NCBI RefSeq assembly: GCF_007830055.1 | Contig: NZ_VLLE01000003.1 | Span: 620,001-684,000, forward strand | Length of the DNA: 64,000 nt | Direction: 5' to 3' | Source: Lacibacter cauensis | GTDB taxonomy: Bacteria > Bacteroidota > Bacteroidia > Chitinophagales > Chitinophagaceae | In this document: piece after piece, positions 52,990 through 62,004 of the stretch | How positions within the stretch are numbered: position 1 is the first letter of the stretch | How the letters are laid out: the number at the start of each line of letters is the position of its first letter | Notes under the pieces: model-generated | Told to the model about the DNA's origin: nothing | Seen by the model: only the letters and a program-made list of their open reading frames with translations | Database searches by the model: none | Program-made: the position numbers and the translations under genes

Positions 52990-53327
52990 AGTCGTTCTAT
53001 TATGCCATTAGTGGGTTAATGTATGCATTACGTCGAGAATACAACCTGCGGTTACATGCAGGCAGTGCGGCTGCTGTTTGCATCGCAGGGTTCTTTCTGC
53101 ATATTTCAACAACGGAGTGGTTATTGGTTGTTACGGCTGTTGTTGCAGTAATTGCAGCGGAGTTGATAAACACAGCTATTGAAGTATTGTGTAATCATGT
53201 AACACCCGAACATCACCCGGCAATAAAACAAGTGAAAGATATTGCTGCAGCTGCCGTACTGGTTATCAGTGCCGGTGCTGCTATAACCGGCGCCATCATC
53301 TTTATTCCAAAACTTTTTTCATTGTAA
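52986..53327 (+). CDS. dgkA: Diacylglycerol/undecaprenol kinase family protein
   Basis: 113 residues, three membrane helices (about 28-46, 52-69, 90-110). The DgkA signature is present: EYNLRLHAGSAAAVC, AAELINTAIEVLCNHV and KDIAAAAVLV. In Gram-positive-like short forms the enzyme phosphorylates undecaprenol, in E. coli diacylglycerol; either recycles lipid carriers at the inner membrane. The usual Asp after the NTAIE motif is Asn here (VLCNHV), a possible change of activity. ATGA overlap with the Coq4-like gene. Confidence 0.9.
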   Translation: MKSFYYAISGLMYALRREYNLRLHAGSAAAVCIAGFFLHISTTEWLLVVTAVVAVIAAELINTAIEVLCNHVTPEHHPAIKQVKDIAAAAVLVISAGAAITGAIIFIPKLFSL

Positions 53328-53331
53328 ATCT

Positions 53332-53982
53332 ATGCAACGCATCTTTCTTTATTCTGTAGGATTTCCCATTTTACTCTACGTATTCCGTGTAGGCTATACC
53401 GGCAGCTTCCTGTTTTTATTTATACCGTGGAATTTATTCCTGGCATGGCTGCCCTTGTATTTCAGCAGTAAACTCACAAATGCATCTTACAGTTTGCGTA
53501 ATGTGTTGTTGTTTGGGTTGTGGTTGCTCTTTTTCCCGAATTCGCCTTATTTAATTACTGATCTGTTTCATTTGCAGGAACGGCCGGGCGTGCCACTGTA
53601 TTACGATCTGGTGTTGTTGTTTATGGCAGCGTGGAATGGCTTGATGATGGGACTGTTTTCATTACGCAATATTGAACGTGTATTGCTGCAACGCTTCTCA
53701 GCTAAAAAAGTAAACGTGCTCATTGTTTGCTTTATCGTGTTATGCGGCTTTGGTATTTATCTCGGCAGGTACGATCGTTACAACAGCTGGCACATTCTTA
53801 CACAGCCTTTCGAATTAGCATATGGCATTGGTACAAAATTAATTTCACCGCTCGCATACCCACGTGTATGGGCAGTAACAATTTTGTTTACAGTCGTGCT
53901 GTTGCTCATTTATGAAACACTCAAAAAAATGCCTGCTCTTTTTGAAGAGCAGGCATCTGTTAACAAAGAACTGAAACATTAA
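53332..53982 (+). CDS. DUF1361 integral membrane protein
   Basis: 216 residues with about six membrane helices. The motif LLFFPNSPYLITDLFHLQER is the DUF1361 signature, and GIYLGRYDRYNSWHI is also conserved in the family. Function unknown. Four bases after dgkA, last gene of the creD unit. Its C-terminal codons (LKKMPALFEEQAS) coincide with a terminator hairpin serving the convergent gene, and its stop overlaps that gene's stop by 4 bases. Confidence 0.85.
   Translation: MQRIFLYSVGFPILLYVFRVGYTGSFLFLFIPWNLFLAWLPLYFSSKLTNASYSLRNVLLFGLWLLFFPNSPYLITDLFHLQERPGVPLYYDLVLLFMAAWNGLMMGLFSLRNIERVLLQRFSAKKVNVLIVCFIVLCGFGIYLGRYDRYNSWHILTQPFELAYGIGTKLISPLAYPRVWAVTILFTVVLLLIYETLKKMPALFEEQASVNKELKH
53922..53956 (-). 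terminator. Terminator of the convergent propeller/barrel gene, inside DUF1361 coding sequence
   Basis: 12-bp perfect stem (53929-53940 with 53945-53956), loop tttg. On the minus strand it is followed by a run of T (complement of 53923-53928), so it acts on the minus-strand transcript. Confidence 0.75.
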
Positions 53983-56900
53983 AAGTCGAAGCCCAGCGAT
54001 ACATGCATTTGTGGTTTGCCTTTGAAAATACCATTCATCTGCCAACCTGCATCGTAGCGGATAAAGTAACCAAGCAATGTACTTCTTGCACCAAAACCAT
54101 AGCTGCCGAGGAATGGTCCAACGCCGGGAGCTTTAATGGTTACTGTTACCGGACTGTTGGGGTTGCTTGGATCGGTATAGGTAATTTCCGGGCGACCGAT
54201 TTTATTGTACTGACCATTCCAGGCAGTACCTAAATCAATAAACTGTACCAACTGGAAGTTGCGCAAAAACGCATTGTTAATTGGTTTATTAAACAGCGTA
54301 GCAAAAACAGGCAAACGTAATTCACTGTTTATTACAACAGCATTGTTTCCGTTTGCTGCATTTTGTGTAAAGCCACGCAGGTTTACTGCAAGCGATTCGT
54401 ACACATAACTTACATCGTTTGCAGGTTTATTGGCTGTGTTGAAATAACGTTCTTTTGCAACACCATTTCTGATAACGGTATTTGGGCCAAACATCAACCA
54501 TCCGTCTGTACCACCGAGATAGTAAATAAATTTATTATCACCCCACGATACATCGGCAGCACCACGTACCGCCCAAATGAAGTTGCGGTAAATGCGTAGA
54601 TAATGACGAACATCAAAACCGAAATTGAACGTATTGTCTCCGGGACGCACAGCGTAATTACCACCTAAACGATGGAACAGTTCCATCCATGCTTTTGCAC
54701 GTAAACCTACCCAGATGTTTGTAGCAGGATTGATGGAATTATCGTGTACAAATTCTGCTCGGCCTAATGCAAAATTTTCATCGAACGGTTGTTGTTGTAA
54801 TGAACCAGGCACCTGGTCATCGCTCTTAATATGATACATATCACGACGCAAACCTCCTGTAAAACGAAGACTTTGTACTTCGTTAAACGGATAAGAAAGG
54901 TTTGCCTGGTAAATACTGGTAATACCCGTTGCTCCATTATTAATAGTACCACCCGACGTTTGTAAACCTAGTGAAGAAATGGAGCGGTAATAAGCAAGTC
55001 CCCAATCGATGCGGCGTCTCAGGTTATCGAAGCGCATGTACACTTCATTATCCTGCAAGCCATAGTTCATGCGGAACATGCCGGTGAATTTATAATCTTC
55101 CATAAACTCCATTGCGCCCACACGGAACATACCGTTTAACGGATTGTTATTACCAAGGTTTACCGGGCCGTTTGCACCTGAATAAGGTTGGAAACGGTTG
55201 ATGAGTAATGCGCTGTTCGAAGCAAAGTTGGTGCTTACATTATCAATAAAGTATTTCTTTTTGTAGGGGAACAAACGCATACGGCTAAGCACTTCTTCTC
55301 TGCTTTGCGATTTTGCGCCCATCAGCTTTTCTGTTGTTTGTTGTGCAGAATCTGTTTTAAATTCTGTTTCAAAAAAGTCGGAAGCTGGCTTTTGTATTAC
55401 CGATGTGCTGTCAACAATATCTGTTTGCTGGTTTTTATCTTCCCCGGCAATTTTATCCATCCTCGTCATACGTTTTACATACTCCGTAGGACGTGCATTA
55501 ACATTGCGTTTGCGTAATACATTTTCATCCACTTTTAATTTGTACAGGAATTTAAACTCACCCTGGCGGTTTACTTCAGTAACTTGCCCGTTATCGCCTG
55601 CAATGCGTGTTTCCAACACACTGCTTTGATAGTTGGTGATTGGGAACGTATACGAACTGTCGTCGGTTACACGGAAGGTGTAAACTGAATCGGGTTCCTG
55701 TTTATTCCACGCCTGCAATGTTGAATCAAGTTCTTTTGGTTCGGGATTGCGCAACAGTTCATCACCCACCTGGAAAATTGTATCTAAACCTGCAGCTGTT
55801 GTGCTGAAGAAACCTGCCCATCTGTTACCAATACCGTTTTGTTCACTAATGAATGTAAAGTGATTCATGTTGTATTGCATGGGGTAGCGGGCATTACCAT
55901 AAGGAATATTACTCAGCTGCGAAATTTGTTTGAACTCCGATTTGTTCCAGTTATCGATGAGGAATACATTGTAACGGTCTTTCGGTAAAACAGTATCACC
56001 TGTTGGTGCGTTGGGCGATGGACGGTTACTGGAAAAGATGATACCTGTTTTGTTGGGGAACGCAACAAAACTTGCATCAAGGTCGTCGTACACATCGTTG
56101 GTAACCTGTTCTTCTTTCATACGATCGATCTTGTAAACAAATACATCGCTTTGTCCGCCCTTCACAGCACTCATCACCAATGTATTTGCATCAAGCATGT
56201 ACTGCATATCATTCACCTGTTCAAAAGGCAATTCCACATTCTTCACTGTTTTAATACGGCGGAATGCATCGTACACATTCAACAGTACTTTCCCTTTTTC
56301 CCAAACAATCATGGCAATGCGTGTGCCTTTGGGGTCCCATGCCAGCAACGGATAGTTGGGGTTGGGTTTTTCTTCGAGGTTACGAACACCACTCTTCCAC
56401 AATGTTTTTTCGGAGATAAAGTTTTCGTTCAGAATCACTCTTGTTTGTCCTTTCTTGTATTCAACAACAGCGTAGGTAAAACTTTTCGGATTGGGGTTGG
56501 CCTGGAAGCGGAAATAATCGCTCTTGCCAATTTCTTTGGGCAGCGTTAAGCGGCCGGCCGGCACATTTCTTCTTGCACGGATATCTTTAAAATATTTATC
56601 ACGGTTATAAACCATGAAATCTTTCAACACGTCCTTCAGTTTCTTTTTGGCAATCGTGTTTGTTGCACGGTTTACATTTTTATAAATGCGGCTGAGGTAG
56701 AGGAGGTAGGTTACATTCTCCTTGCGGTATTTTTCTTCGATATAATACCAAAATGCATGCCCCGCCAGTTCGGGCTGTACATGTGCAAAGTGGTAGAAGT
56801 TTTTATATTCAGCACCAATCATGGCGCTTTTTAATTCGTTGTCCAGTTTCGGGCTCCAGTTTTCGGCCACGTACGAAATGTAACCATCGGTCATCCATTT

Positions 56901-57425
56901 CGGTAAATCAAGCAAAGCCTGGTTTTGTGCAAACTCGCCCAAATCATCACCAAAAAGCATTGTTTCAACCAGTACTTTAGCAATGCCTTGTTTGATCTGG
57001 CGGCGGAGATCGTTATGATCGCCATTGTAATACACCACCATTTTATTGTTGACCAGTTTGGTTAAACCGCCGGCATTCGGGTAATCGAGTCCGAGGCCAA
57101 TATTCGATTGCTTGAAATCGTTGAAGTTGTTGTATAAAACAATGTTGATGCGACGCTGCACGGCAAACTCAACAAAATCTTCGATACCCGGCAATTCTTC
57201 TTCGGCAACCTGTGTTGCAAACTTGGCCAGCTCCAAACCATTAAGGGTATAGTGAACGTTGAAGTTGGGACTTTGATAAAAGCTCCACTTGAATTTTGTA
57301 TGCTGCACTCTGTTCTTACCAAACTCCACCATGTTCACCTGTGCAGTAGTAGATGTGGCTAGCAAAAGAAAAACACCTGTTACAAATGCTGTAAGCCGTA
57401 AGAAACCGATCCGTTGAATTCGCAT
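53979..57425 (-). CDS. Large outer membrane protein: degenerate peptidase-MA domain, propeller and C-terminal barrel
   Basis: 1148 residues from ATG 57425, which starts a signal peptide (AFVTGVFLLLATSTTAQ). Residues about 40-280 resemble the peptidase MA/TolB-associated domain (SPNFNVHYTLNGLELAKFA, LPKWMTDGYISYVAENW), but the expected HExxH position reads KQGIAKVL, so it is probably inactive. Next come PD40-like propeller repeats (YPLLAWDPKGTRIAMIVW, AFPNKTGIIFSSNRPS), then a beta-rich C-terminal part ending in GKPQMHVSLGFDF with terminal Phe, consistent with an outer membrane barrel. Function unknown. Alternative start at 57461 adds 12 residues. Confidence 0.8.
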   Translation of the reverse strand: MRIQRIGFLRLTAFVTGVFLLLATSTTAQVNMVEFGKNRVQHTKFKWSFYQSPNFNVHYTLNGLELAKFATQVAEEELPGIEDFVEFAVQRRINIVLYNNFNDFKQSNIGLGLDYPNAGGLTKLVNNKMVVYYNGDHNDLRRQIKQGIAKVLVETMLFGDDLGEFAQNQALLDLPKWMTDGYISYVAENWSPKLDNELKSAMIGAEYKNFYHFAHVQPELAGHAFWYYIEEKYRKENVTYLLYLSRIYKNVNRATNTIAKKKLKDVLKDFMVYNRDKYFKDIRARRNVPAGRLTLPKEIGKSDYFRFQANPNPKSFTYAVVEYKKGQTRVILNENFISEKTLWKSGVRNLEEKPNPNYPLLAWDPKGTRIAMIVWEKGKVLLNVYDAFRRIKTVKNVELPFEQVNDMQYMLDANTLVMSAVKGGQSDVFVYKIDRMKEEQVTNDVYDDLDASFVAFPNKTGIIFSSNRPSPNAPTGDTVLPKDRYNVFLIDNWNKSEFKQISQLSNIPYGNARYPMQYNMNHFTFISEQNGIGNRWAGFFSTTAAGLDTIFQVGDELLRNPEPKELDSTLQAWNKQEPDSVYTFRVTDDSSYTFPITNYQSSVLETRIAGDNGQVTEVNRQGEFKFLYKLKVDENVLRKRNVNARPTEYVKRMTRMDKIAGEDKNQQTDIVDSTSVIQKPASDFFETEFKTDSAQQTTEKLMGAKSQSREEVLSRMRLFPYKKKYFIDNVSTNFASNSALLINRFQPYSGANGPVNLGNNNPLNGMFRVGAMEFMEDYKFTGMFRMNYGLQDNEVYMRFDNLRRRIDWGLAYYRSISSLGLQTSGGTINNGATGITSIYQANLSYPFNEVQSLRFTGGLRRDMYHIKSDDQVPGSLQQQPFDENFALGRAEFVHDNSINPATNIWVGLRAKAWMELFHRLGGNYAVRPGDNTFNFGFDVRHYLRIYRNFIWAVRGAADVSWGDNKFIYYLGGTDGWLMFGPNTVIRNGVAKERYFNTANKPANDVSYVYESLAVNLRGFTQNAANGNNAVVINSELRLPVFATLFNKPINNAFLRNFQLVQFIDLGTAWNGQYNKIGRPEITYTDPSNPNSPVTVTIKAPGVGPFLGSYGFGARSTLLGYFIRYDAGWQMNGIFKGKPQMHVSLGFDF

Positions 57426-57584
57426 ATTGTCATTTGTTATTTGATGAGCGAAATTTACCAAATGTGATTCGCCAAAAAGTTGTTATTTCAATTTTCAGGC
57501 AGCAGTTCATCCGGCTCATTTCGTGTTGTATTGGTTGTAGAAAACAGAGTCGAAAAATGTAATTAAAAGTACAAAAATCAATCC

Positions 57585-58223
57585 ATGTTCACTGTTAAAG
57601 CTTTTACATTCAGCCCCGTTCAGGAAAATACATACGTAATCTATAACGAACAGGGGCATGCATTCATTATAGATCCCGGCTGTTATTTTGATGAAGAGCG
57701 GGAAGAGCTGGCCCGTTTTCTTCACCAGAATAAACTTACCCCTGTAAAACTGCTCAACACCCATTGCCACCTCGACCATGTGTTTGGTAACAAATGGGTA
57801 CATGAGCAATACGGCCTGGAGCTGCACCTGCACCCCAACGAAAAACAGGTATTAGACTTTGCCCCGGCCAGTGGTTTAATGTGGAACCTGCCTTTTGATA
57901 ATTACAACGGACCGCTGCATTGGTTGAACGAAGGCGATGAAATTTTGCTGGATGCCGATAAGCTGAAGATATTGTTTGCCCCAGGCCATGCCCCCGGCCA
58001 TGTGTGTTTTTATTGCGAAGCCCAGGGTTTTGTTATTGGTGGCGATGTGTTGTTCCGGCAAAGTATTGGCCGAACCGATTTGCCGGGAGGTAACCACGAA
58101 ACCTTGCTCAACAGCATACGAACCCAGTTGTTTGTGTTACCCGATGAAACGATCGTGTATAGCGGTCATGGACAACCGACAACCATTGGTTACGAAAAGA
58201 AGTATAATCCGTTTTTAACGTGA
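57585..58223 (+). CDS. MBL-fold metallo-hydrolase (glyoxalase II-like)
   Basis: 212 residues. Metal ligands in order: NTHCHLDHVFG (HxHxDH), FAPGHAPGHVCFY, GGDVLFRQSIGRTDLPGG and YSGHGQPTTIGYEK. The layout matches short hydroxyacylglutathione hydrolase-like proteins, but a real glyoxalase II role is unproven. N-terminus FTFSPVQENTYVIYNEQGH supports the ATG at 57585. The last 9 bases overlap the 3' end of the convergent flippase gene. Confidence 0.9.
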   Translation: MFTVKAFTFSPVQENTYVIYNEQGHAFIIDPGCYFDEEREELARFLHQNKLTPVKLLNTHCHLDHVFGNKWVHEQYGLELHLHPNEKQVLDFAPASGLMWNLPFDNYNGPLHWLNEGDEILLDADKLKILFAPGHAPGHVCFYCEAQGFVIGGDVLFRQSIGRTDLPGGNHETLLNSIRTQLFVLPDETIVYSGHGQPTTIGYEKKYNPFLT

Positions 58224-59726
58224 TGAGATAAGTCTGCCAATGTAGGGTAAGCCTTGCAGCTCTTTCCGTTCTACCTGCAATACCAGCCAAGTAAAGCAGC
58301 CAAGCAACAGTGTGCCGGTAACAATACTGAACCAGAGTGGCGCATACAACAGCAGAATGAGTTTGTGCAGCAATACAAGTAGTGTTACCACAACAAGGTA
58401 GCTGATGATTTTTTTACGGGCATATGGTATGGGATAATGTCTCTGCCCCAATACATAACTGCTTACCATCATTAAAAAATAGCAGCTGAAGGTTGCAATG
58501 GCTGCACCCCAGTAATGAAATTTCGGAATCAACAAAATGTTGAGCAGTACAGTTACTACCGCACCGGCAATTGTAATGACTGCTCCGTACATGTTTTTAT
58601 TGGTGAGCTTGTACCAAACGCTGAGGTTATAATAGATGCCCAGGAAAATGTTGCCCATGGCCAGCAGCAACACCACGTTCATGCCTTCGCCCCAGGCTTT
58701 TGATTTTAATGTAATGATCCATTTCAACACATCCAGATATAAGCCGATGCCGAGAAACATAAAGCAGCAGGCAATGACAAAAAACTTCATTACCCGTGCG
58801 TAGGTACGTGGGGCATCTTCATCTTTGGCCCGGTTAAAAAAGAAAGGCTCGGCTGCCATACGAAATGCCTGTATCATGATGGTGATGAGCACAGCAATAC
58901 GATAGATATTGGCAAAAATGCCCAGCTCATTTTTGGCTTGTTCCTTTGGTAAATCAACCACATGCTGATACACAAGCCGACTGAGCATATCGTTGATCAT
59001 GCCACCCAGTCCAACAATAATGAGCGGATAGCTGTAGTTCATTACTTCTTTCCACAAACCGCCATCGAAGTTGAAACGGATCTGCTTCCATTCTTTCCAC
59101 AACAATAAAAAAGTAAACAGGCTGCCGCATAAATTACCGATGAGATAGTAGCCAATGCCGATTTCTTTGTTATAAAAAGTGCCAATGAAACCATCCGGAT
59201 GATCTTTTACATACGACGGAAGAAAGCCTAGAAACGTAAACACGATGAGGATGTTTACCACAATGCCCGCTACTCTTACAAAAGCATATTTCTTCGGGCG
59301 GTTTTCCTGACGAAGCCGGGCAAACGGCAAAGTAGCTAATGTGTCTAAGAACAGAATCGCTAACATCCAGGTAATATATTCCGGGTGATCGTTTAAGCCA
59401 GCTGCGCCGGCAATACTATCCCGGAAAAAATATAAAAGAACCGAAAACAGAATTGTTGTACCAAAGATGGAAAGACTTAAGGTGTTGTAAAGAGCGGTGC
59501 GGTCCTTCTCGTTCGAGTAACGAAAGTAAGCTGTTTCTACACCGTATGTAAAGACGATGCTTAAAAAAGGAATGATAGCATAAACCTGTGTAAGATCGGC
59601 CGTAACAGATGGCTGTGCAAAAATGAACGGCAATGCCATGTTCATTAAATAACCCAGAAACCGGCTTGCGATTGTGGGTAACCCATACCATAAAGTTTGT
59701 CCGGCTAATTTTTTTACGCTGCTCAA
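58215..59726 (-). CDS. Polysaccharide/oligosaccharide flippase (Wzx/MATE-like)
   Basis: 503 residues, about 14 hydrophobic helices across the whole length. The N-terminus MSSVKKLAGQTLWYGLPTIA, with SRFLGYLMNMALP, and the segment VYAIIPFLSIVFTYGVETAYFRYS are typical of Bacteroidota polysaccharide biosynthesis exporters of the MVF/PST superfamily. Starts with TTG (59724-59726). Presumed to flip lipid-linked sugars for capsule or LPS. No glycosyltransferase genes lie nearby. Confidence 0.88.
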   Translation of the reverse strand: MSSVKKLAGQTLWYGLPTIASRFLGYLMNMALPFIFAQPSVTADLTQVYAIIPFLSIVFTYGVETAYFRYSNEKDRTALYNTLSLSIFGTTILFSVLLYFFRDSIAGAAGLNDHPEYITWMLAILFLDTLATLPFARLRQENRPKKYAFVRVAGIVVNILIVFTFLGFLPSYVKDHPDGFIGTFYNKEIGIGYYLIGNLCGSLFTFLLLWKEWKQIRFNFDGGLWKEVMNYSYPLIIVGLGGMINDMLSRLVYQHVVDLPKEQAKNELGIFANIYRIAVLITIMIQAFRMAAEPFFFNRAKDEDAPRTYARVMKFFVIACCFMFLGIGLYLDVLKWIITLKSKAWGEGMNVVLLLAMGNIFLGIYYNLSVWYKLTNKNMYGAVITIAGAVVTVLLNILLIPKFHYWGAAIATFSCYFLMMVSSYVLGQRHYPIPYARKKIISYLVVVTLLVLLHKLILLLYAPLWFSIVTGTLLLGCFTWLVLQVERKELQGLPYIGRLISSR

Positions 59727-59826
59727 GTAAGGATAATTACGATTTGTAAAAATAGGGAAACATCATTCCATAATCATGCAACTGATCTGTATTGTTTTCT
59801 ATCTTCGGTTCACAAAATAAGTTTAT

Positions 59827-60465
59827 ATGAAAAAACAGCTACTCTTTTTAGTTGCCCTTTTTTCTGCAGTTGTTGGTCTGCAGGCGCAAAACTTTGGCGA
59901 ACTGGAAGTACAGAAGAAAAAGATCCCTGCTATTATTACCGAAGTACCTTACACGGCCTCTGTAACTGAAGATGCCATACGGCAAAAATTCAGCCAAATG
60001 GGTTACAGTGCGAAAGAAAGTAAAGGAGTGTATACGTATAAAACAGTGCGCATTCCCGAAATAATGGAAGAAGCGTTTGATCTGTTATTGAAAGTAGAAC
60101 GCAAAAGCCGCAAGGAAAAAGATGAAAGCGTTGTGTATTTTATTGTAACACGCAGCAATGAGAATTATATAAAATCAACAGATGATCCGGTGTTAATTGC
60201 TAAAATAAAACAGTACTGTCTTGGATTTATTCCGTTAGCAGAAGCACAATCGCTGGAAGTGGAAATTAAAGGCCAGGAAGACAAAGTAAAGTCTACCGAA
60301 AAGAAGCTGAAAGATTACGAAGATGAAAGTGTGAGTTTGGAAAAGCGCTTACGCAAATTGCAGGAAGATATGGAAGAGAACAAGAAGAATATCGAAAAGC
60401 AAAAAGCGGAAGTAGAGAATCAGAAAAAGGCATTGGATGTGTTAAGAGCCAAACGAAAAATTTAA
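59827..60465 (+). CDS. Secreted hypothetical protein with C-terminal coiled coil
   Basis: 212 residues. Signal peptide (LLFLVALFSAVVGLQAQ). Middle part about 25-140 alpha/beta (VPYTASVTEDAIRQKFSQMG, VVYFIVTRSNENYI), then a strongly heptad-patterned coiled coil about 145-212 (EDESVSLEKRLRKLQEDMEE). No family recognised. Single gene, followed by a bidirectional terminator shared with the di-heme peroxidase gene. Confidence 0.75.
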   Translation: MKKQLLFLVALFSAVVGLQAQNFGELEVQKKKIPAIITEVPYTASVTEDAIRQKFSQMGYSAKESKGVYTYKTVRIPEIMEEAFDLLLKVERKSRKEKDESVVYFIVTRSNENYIKSTDDPVLIAKIKQYCLGFIPLAEAQSLEVEIKGQEDKVKSTEKKLKDYEDESVSLEKRLRKLQEDMEENKKNIEKQKAEVENQKKALDVLRAKRKI

Positions 60466-60472
60466 GCGATCT

Positions 60473-60506
60473 TTTTTTATAGCCCCGGTAAAGCCGGGGT
60501 TTTTTA
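60473..60506. terminator. Bidirectional terminator between convergent genes
   Basis: 6-bp GC stem ccccgg/ccgggg (60483-60488 and 60494-60499) flanked by T7 on both sides in the sense and antisense direction. The right tail overlaps the last codon of the di-heme peroxidase gene. Confidence 0.75.
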
Positions 60507-61535
60507 TTGCGGTGCAGTAAAGCTGCTGTTGCCGGTAAAATTGTTATCGGTTAATGTACGCAAAAAGTCTACCAACGCATTGCGTTCGTTGGTTGAAAGA
60601 GAAATGCCGCTGCTGAGTAACGGATCAAGTGTTGCACTTTGCTGAACACCTGTTTGGTAATGATCGAACACCTGCGAAAATGCAACAAACCTTCCATCGT
60701 GCATAAACGGATAACTTTTAAACAGGTTGCGTAAAGAGGGTACACGAAACTTCAGCGAATCGAATTTGTTGTTGGTTACACGCATCCGTCCAAAATCGTT
60801 TAATGCAGTAACCGGTAAACCACTATTGCGGTAACTGTTATTGGTAAAAAGCGGTTCGGTATGGCAACTGTTGCACTTGCTTAAAAAAACATTGTAGCCT
60901 GTTTGTTCACTAACGGTAAACGAAGCCAGTCCTTGTTTTACCGAATCGTATTTTGTATTGGCACTGACGAAAACAGAAATAAATTGCGTTAACGCAGCGT
61001 AAATACGTTGCTGGTTTATTTCAGTTGTGCCAAATGCTTGTGCAAACTGTTGCGGATAGCGGTTGTCGGCCTTTAGTTTATTAATGATGCTGGTAATATT
61101 TTCGCCAAACTCAATGCGGCTGTTGATGTGCGCTGTGTACACATCTTCTACGGAATTATATTTTCCATCCCATCCAAAATTGGTTTGCCAGGCAAGGTTA
61201 AACAAACTCATGGCATTGCGGATGCCATGCTCCCCATTTACACCATGGCTTAAGTCGTGATTGAATGTTCCAAACGCTGCCACCTGTTCGTGGCAGGAGC
61301 CGCAGGAAATAGTGCCGTCTTTCGAAAAACGGGTATCGTAAAACAAACGTCGGCCTAATTCAAAACCTTCTTTGTAAATGGGTTTACGTTGGTAGTAATC
61401 GGTAGCAGGAAAATGTGCAGGAACAGAAACAGGATAAGTCGTTAACTCCAGCTTGTTTTTACGGCAGCCTTCCATTACCCAAACGAACAGAACAATGAAA
61501 ATTGTAATAAGGAGTATGGTGTTTCTTTTCAGCAT
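60504..61535 (-). CDS. Di-heme cytochrome c peroxidase family lipoprotein
   Basis: 343 residues. Hydrophobic leader with a lipobox-like VMEGC at Cys24. Two heme-binding sites: CGSCHEQ (about 78) and CNSCHTEP (about 222), with the peroxidase segments GLGRRLFYD-like ELGRRLFYDTRFS, FGWDGKYNSVEDV, RVPSLRNLFKSYPFMHDGRF. Belongs to the MauG/CcpA family that reduces hydrogen peroxide or modifies partners in the periplasm. Lies 2 bases after arfB, an odd pairing that points to cotranscription by position only. Confidence 0.92.
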   Translation of the reverse strand: MLKRNTILLITIFIVLFVWVMEGCRKNKLELTTYPVSVPAHFPATDYYQRKPIYKEGFELGRRLFYDTRFSKDGTISCGSCHEQVAAFGTFNHDLSHGVNGEHGIRNAMSLFNLAWQTNFGWDGKYNSVEDVYTAHINSRIEFGENITSIINKLKADNRYPQQFAQAFGTTEINQQRIYAALTQFISVFVSANTKYDSVKQGLASFTVSEQTGYNVFLSKCNSCHTEPLFTNNSYRNSGLPVTALNDFGRMRVTNNKFDSLKFRVPSLRNLFKSYPFMHDGRFVAFSQVFDHYQTGVQQSATLDPLLSSGISLSTNERNALVDFLRTLTDNNFTGNSSFTAPQ

Positions 61536-61537
61536 GT

Positions 61538-61945
61538 TTAAAGATCTGATAAACGAATTTTCCGCCGGTTTTGTTTTTGGTCGCCCAGTTTTTTCTTACT
61601 CTCAATGCGTTTTTCTTTTGCGGCCCTGGAAGGTTTGCTGGCAATGCGTGCTTTCTTTGGCGTAAGTGCAGTTGCAATCAGTTCGTTGATCTTTCGGATT
61701 ACTTCTTCTTTATTGCTTTGCTGGGTGCGGTGTACCTGGCTTTTTACCAGCAGCATCCCTTCTTTGTTGATGCGGTTGCTGAGTTTTTCCAGCAGCAATT
61801 GTTTCTGCACATCGGTAAACAAAGCCGATGCTGCAACGGGCCAATAGCCCATCACCATTGTTTCTACCTTGTTTACATTTTGTCCGCCGGCACCGCCGCT
61901 ACGTGCAGTCTGAAATTGAATTTCGCTGCTCACATCTTTTATCAT
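61538..61945 (-). CDS. arfB: Peptidyl-tRNA hydrolase ArfB (ribosome rescue)
   Basis: 135 residues. Has the catalytic GGQ within [17 protein letters not shown] (Gln22) but lacks the stop-codon recognition domain of RF1. The basic C-terminal tail (KKARIASKPSRAAKEKRIES) would enter the empty mRNA channel of stalled ribosomes, as in YaeJ/ICT1. Divergent from dtd with 59 bases between the start codons. Confidence 0.94.
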   Translation of the reverse strand: MIKDVSSEIQFQTARSGGAGGQNVNKVETMVMGYWPVAASALFTDVQKQLLLEKLSNRINKEGMLLVKSQVHRTQQSNKEEVIRKINELIATALTPKKARIASKPSRAAKEKRIESKKKLGDQKQNRRKIRLSDL

Positions 61946-62004
61946 ACATCAAACCCGAAGCGTTGTATTTTCGGTTTTCGAATGTACAACCAAATAGAGA
62001 AATT

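Noticed and set aside
61828-62004. 59-codon N-terminal extension of Dtd
   Set aside because: Antisense to arfB and not conserved; Dtd begins at MRAVLQR.
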